This document shows, in pieces, positions 61,635 through 64,000 of a DNA stretch of 64,000 bases. Numbering within the stretch: the stretch's first letter is position 1; every line of letters starts with the position of its first letter. The DNA lies in assembly GCA_009797885.1 (NCBI GenBank), contig WNKP01000005.1, positions 1 to 64,000 of the forward strand. The letters run 5' to 3'. The stretch is from Flavobacteriaceae bacterium GF1. GTDB taxonomy: Bacteria; Bacteroidota; Bacteroidia; Flavobacteriales; Flavobacteriaceae. Made by a program: the position numbers and the translations under genes. The notes beneath the pieces are model-generated. The model saw only the letters and a list, made by a program, of their open reading frames with translations. It was not told the origin of the DNA and ran no database searches.

Positions 61635-62549
61635 TTGGACAAAATTCAACGTCATACCATCACCGATCTATACCATACCTTGGGCATGAGCGTGGATGAT
61701 GAGATTAACTTCACAATTCTAAACGTTCCTAATATTCACACGGAAATCCCCTTCAAATCCCCGGTTTTAAGGGCAGAGTATTTTTCTTTTATCCTGACCA
61801 AGAAAGGTTCAGGTGTGTATAAGCTTGACGACAACACTTTCCCATTTGGGAATAAATCCATCTATTTCACCAACCCTGGGCATATCAAGTCATACGAATT
61901 GTTCTCCTCGAAAGAGGCCCAGATCATTATGTTGACGGAAAAATTCCTTCAGGAAAACGTACATCCTGAGATTTATAGCGAGTTTCCCTTTCTTCTGGCT
62001 GAGATCGTGCCCCCGAACGAACAGACCGAAACAGAGTTCAAGGAATTGGAAATGCTTTTTGATCAGGTGGACTTTGAGTTTAAAAATGATTCCAATTACA
62101 AGGATAAGATCATTGGCAATATGATATTGGTATTGCTGATGAAGATCAAAGAACGGTTTTGGGCCAACTACAATCCCCTTGTCGAAGGTGAGCACAGCTC
62201 TAGAATTGTCAAGTCGTTCAAAAAAATACTGGAATCCGAATTCAAAAAAATATTGGGCGACAAACAGGGACAGGTAAAACTACAGGCCCAGTACTTTGCC
62301 GAACAACTCAACCTTCATCCCAATTACCTTAATTCCGTCCTAAAAAGCAAAACGGGCAGGACCCTCAGTGATTGGATATCCCAACGCGCCCTTTCTGTAT
62401 CCAAATCCCTTTTGGTGGATTCTTCCTTATCGCTCAAAGAGATATCCTATTTGTTGGGCTATAGTGAGCCCACACACTTCAGCAGATTCTTCAAAAAGAA
62501 CACAAAACTATCCCCAAGAGCCTTCAGGGCAGCCAATAAGAGCCTGTAA
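61635..62549 (+). CDS. AraC-family transcriptional regulator
   Basis: The frame opens at TTG 61635 (304 residues); an ATG at 61686 (MSVDDEINFTIL) is an alternative and no upstream ATG exists before an in-frame TAG. The N-terminal domain (LRAEYFSFILTKKGSGVYKLD) is a cupin sensor. The AraC HTH is at the C-terminus (FAEQLNLHPNYLNSVL and LSLKEISYLLGYSEPTHFSRFFKKNTKLSPRAFR). It lies 101 bases before the aldo/keto reductase gene and probably controls it. Confidence 0.88.
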   Translation: MDKIQRHTITDLYHTLGMSVDDEINFTILNVPNIHTEIPFKSPVLRAEYFSFILTKKGSGVYKLDDNTFPFGNKSIYFTNPGHIKSYELFSSKEAQIIMLTEKFLQENVHPEIYSEFPFLLAEIVPPNEQTETEFKELEMLFDQVDFEFKNDSNYKDKIIGNMILVLLMKIKERFWANYNPLVEGEHSSRIVKSFKKILESEFKKILGDKQGQVKLQAQYFAEQLNLHPNYLNSVLKSKTGRTLSDWISQRALSVSKSLLVDSSLSLKEISYLLGYSEPTHFSRFFKKNTKLSPRAFRAANKSL

Positions 62550-62650
62550 TCTTTGAAATTGGTCAGTTTTCGTTTGGACTGGGTTCGTGAACAGCCCTTG
62601 TTCCTCGGCACCTTTGTATCAAATAATTACGAACAATAAAAACGAAAAAA

Positions 62651-63565
62651 ATGACTGATTTAAGTAGTACATCAAGAAACAAAATCAATATGCCACTTGT
62701 TGGATTTGGCACCTACCAACTATCAACCAAAGAAGCTGAATCCAGTGTGGCGGAAGCTTTGAGGGCCGGATACAGACATATAGACTCGGCCGAAGGCTAC
62801 AACAATGAAAAAGGAACCGGCAATGCCATTAAAAAGTCCGGTATTGCCAGGGACGAGATTTTTTTGACAACCAAACTTTTTCCAGGAAACACACAATGGG
62901 GCGTTCAGGAAAAAACGTATAATTCCACCATTGCCACCCTGAAAAACCAATTAAAGGAACTCCAGGTTGACTATGTTGACCTTTATCTTATCCACGCCCC
63001 GCTTGCGTCATTGCGATTGGAACAATGGAGAGCCTTGATTGAATTGAAAAAACAGGGGCTGGCCAAACATATTGGGGTATCCAACTATAATGAAGAGACC
63101 ATCAATGAGATTTTGGACGCGGGTCTGGAAAAACCTGAAATCAATCAAATTGAATTCCATCCCCTTTGTGCACAGCCAAAGTTGACCCAGTATCTGAATG
63201 AAAATTCCATTGCGTCCACTGCGTACAGTTCGCTGGCCCCACTTTCCACTTGGAGAACGGCCGAAGGCCAAGGCGGTGAAGTATTGGCCGAAAAAAAGCA
63301 GGATGCACAGTCCATCATAAGGGAGGTTGCCAATGAATTGAATGTCTCTGAAGCCAAACTCCTACTAAGATGGGGATTGCAAAACGGGTACAGCGTACTT
63401 ACCAGAAGTACAAAACCGGAGCGTATCAAAGAAAACATAGACCTTTTTGATTTTACCATCCCAAACGGTCAAATGCAACAATTGAACGATTTGAACCAAA
63501 ACCAGGCCTTTGCCTGGGCGGCCAACGGGCTAAATCCCATGGAAGCGGCTCCTGCTTTGAAATAA
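62651..63565 (+). CDS. Aldo/keto reductase
   Basis: This NADPH-dependent carbonyl reductase has 304 residues on a TIM barrel. The tetrad is D45 and Y50 in HIDSAEGYNNE, K75 in TTKLFPG and H115 in YLIHAPL. The C-terminal cofactor loop reads LTRSTKPERIKEN. It resembles the 2,5-diketogluconate reductase/YvgN type. Substrate unknown. A possible -7 element CACCTTTG (one mismatch) lies at 62609-62616. Confidence 0.93.
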   Translation: MTDLSSTSRNKINMPLVGFGTYQLSTKEAESSVAEALRAGYRHIDSAEGYNNEKGTGNAIKKSGIARDEIFLTTKLFPGNTQWGVQEKTYNSTIATLKNQLKELQVDYVDLYLIHAPLASLRLEQWRALIELKKQGLAKHIGVSNYNEETINEILDAGLEKPEINQIEFHPLCAQPKLTQYLNENSIASTAYSSLAPLSTWRTAEGQGGEVLAEKKQDAQSIIREVANELNVSEAKLLLRWGLQNGYSVLTRSTKPERIKENIDLFDFTIPNGQMQQLNDLNQNQAFAWAANGLNPMEAAPALK

Positions 63566-63619
63566 TAGGATACCCGAACAAAAGTTGAACAAAAATTACT
63601 AACACTAAAGAATCATAAG

Positions 63620-63853
63620 ATGACAACGACGGGAATATCATTTGCTCCAAATACAACGGAAATAGACAGGTCTTCAAATTCAATGGTTGCCAGATATCTC
63701 AAAAACAATCCTTTGGGCGTGGGTTTCCTGTTGGATAGGAATAAAAAAGATGAAATAAAAAGTGAGGGCAATCATTTTGGATACCTGCCTTTTACGAACG
63801 AAACAATATACAGAGATTACCTACCATCAGATATCGTTTCAAGATGGGATTAA
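63620..63853 (+). CDS. Small protein of unknown function (77 aa)
   Basis: This frame opens 54 bases after the aldo/keto reductase and ends 24 bases before a Tat-signal protein gene, in the same direction, so it fits an operon slot. I do not recognise it. It is hydrophilic, with no signal peptide, and ends in FTNETIYRDYLPSDIVSRWD. It could also be a leftover fragment of a larger enzyme. Confidence 0.45.
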   Translation: MTTTGISFAPNTTEIDRSSNSMVARYLKNNPLGVGFLLDRNKKDEIKSEGNHFGYLPFTNETIYRDYLPSDIVSRWD

Positions 63854-63877
63854 TAAAAACAATAAAACAGTAATACA

Positions 63878-64000
63878 ATGAAAAACATAAATAAAATGAG
63901 CCGTAGGGAAATTTTAAAAAAAGGCAGCTTGGGTGCAACAGGCCTTGCAGCAACCACATTGCTTGGGAGCAATACCCTTGCAGCACAGGAAGACAATGGG
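63878..64000 (+). CDS. Tat-exported protein (5' end only)
   Basis: Only 41 codons are in the window. MKNINKMSRREILKKGSLGA followed by a hydrophobic stretch and AAQED is a clear twin-arginine signal (SRREILK) with an AxA-type cleavage region. The mature part lies beyond the edge, so the enzyme class cannot be told. Flavobacterial neighbours of aldo/keto reductases with such signals are often oxidoreductases or further aldo/keto reductases (inference). Confidence 0.8.
   Translation, partial: MKNINKMSRREILKKGSLGATGLAATTLLGSNTLAAQEDNG

Overview
The window looks like chromosome of a marine Flavobacteriaceae (Bacteroidota) member, close to the Muricauda/Maribacter type. The grounds are TAnnTTTG-type -7 promoter elements, weak or absent Shine-Dalgarno sites, a TonB-dependent receptor, a RibB with a degenerate GTP-cyclohydrolase half, and a tpx-dgkA-ftsK-lolA-lptF/G-ribB order. 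The genus is inferred from overall impression, not from a search.

Positions 1-37,230 are mostly core genome. ilvD runs off the left edge; upstream of it is a Val/Ile/Leu-rich leader ORF followed by a hairpin and U-tract, which reads as a transcription attenuator. Then come an NRAMP transporter with pxpA-pxpB-pxpC (5-oxoprolinase), a Tat-type HisC-like aminotransferase, a YdjM-type membrane hydrolase, a Crp/Fnr regulator beside an SRPBCC gene with a CRP-like palindrome, and a BKACE-GNAT pair. A serine hydrolase gene follows, flanked by a decayed copy of the comM 3' end on one side and intact comM on the other. The tilS-dsbD-penicillin acylase-comM operon has coupled starts. Next are lpdA, an Lrp regulator divergent from a Cys/Met PLP lyase with an Lrp-like palindrome between them, nhaC, the tpx-to-ribB cluster, a DegT aminotransferase, a TauE-type permease and tRNA-Ser(UGA).

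From tRNA-Ser rightward (37.2-61.4 kb) the content is accessory. Two further copies of the tRNA-Ser 3' end, each followed by a terminator-like hairpin, lie at 37,525 and 61,320, so this stretch looks like one or more islands integrated at the tRNA gene, although no integrase is visible. Its left part (37.9-43.0 kb) is a leftward group of redox and detoxification genes (DoxX, quinone reductase, nitroreductase, GNAT, DMT transporter, AhpD-like protein) around a Crp/Fnr gene, and two near-identical 18-bp motifs lie upstream of two of the transcription units. The middle (43.7-56.4 kb) holds an FtsX-type permease, several AraC regulators, serine hydrolases, an outer-membrane receptor and an MBL-fold hydrolase. 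One serine hydrolase there is broken by a single in-frame stop and runs into the C-terminal stub of a lost FtsX permease. The right part (56.5-61.0 kb) is an alginate-export-type porin, pirin, MFS transporter and AraC regulator.

After 61.4 kb an AraC regulator, an aldo/keto reductase, a small unknown protein and the start of a Tat-exported protein run to the right edge. No CRISPR array, transposase or phage gene was seen. The best candidates for new biology are the ilv attenuator, the tRNA-Ser island with multiple att-like scars, the comM-flanked insertion, and the putative Crp/Fnr regulon with a shared motif.
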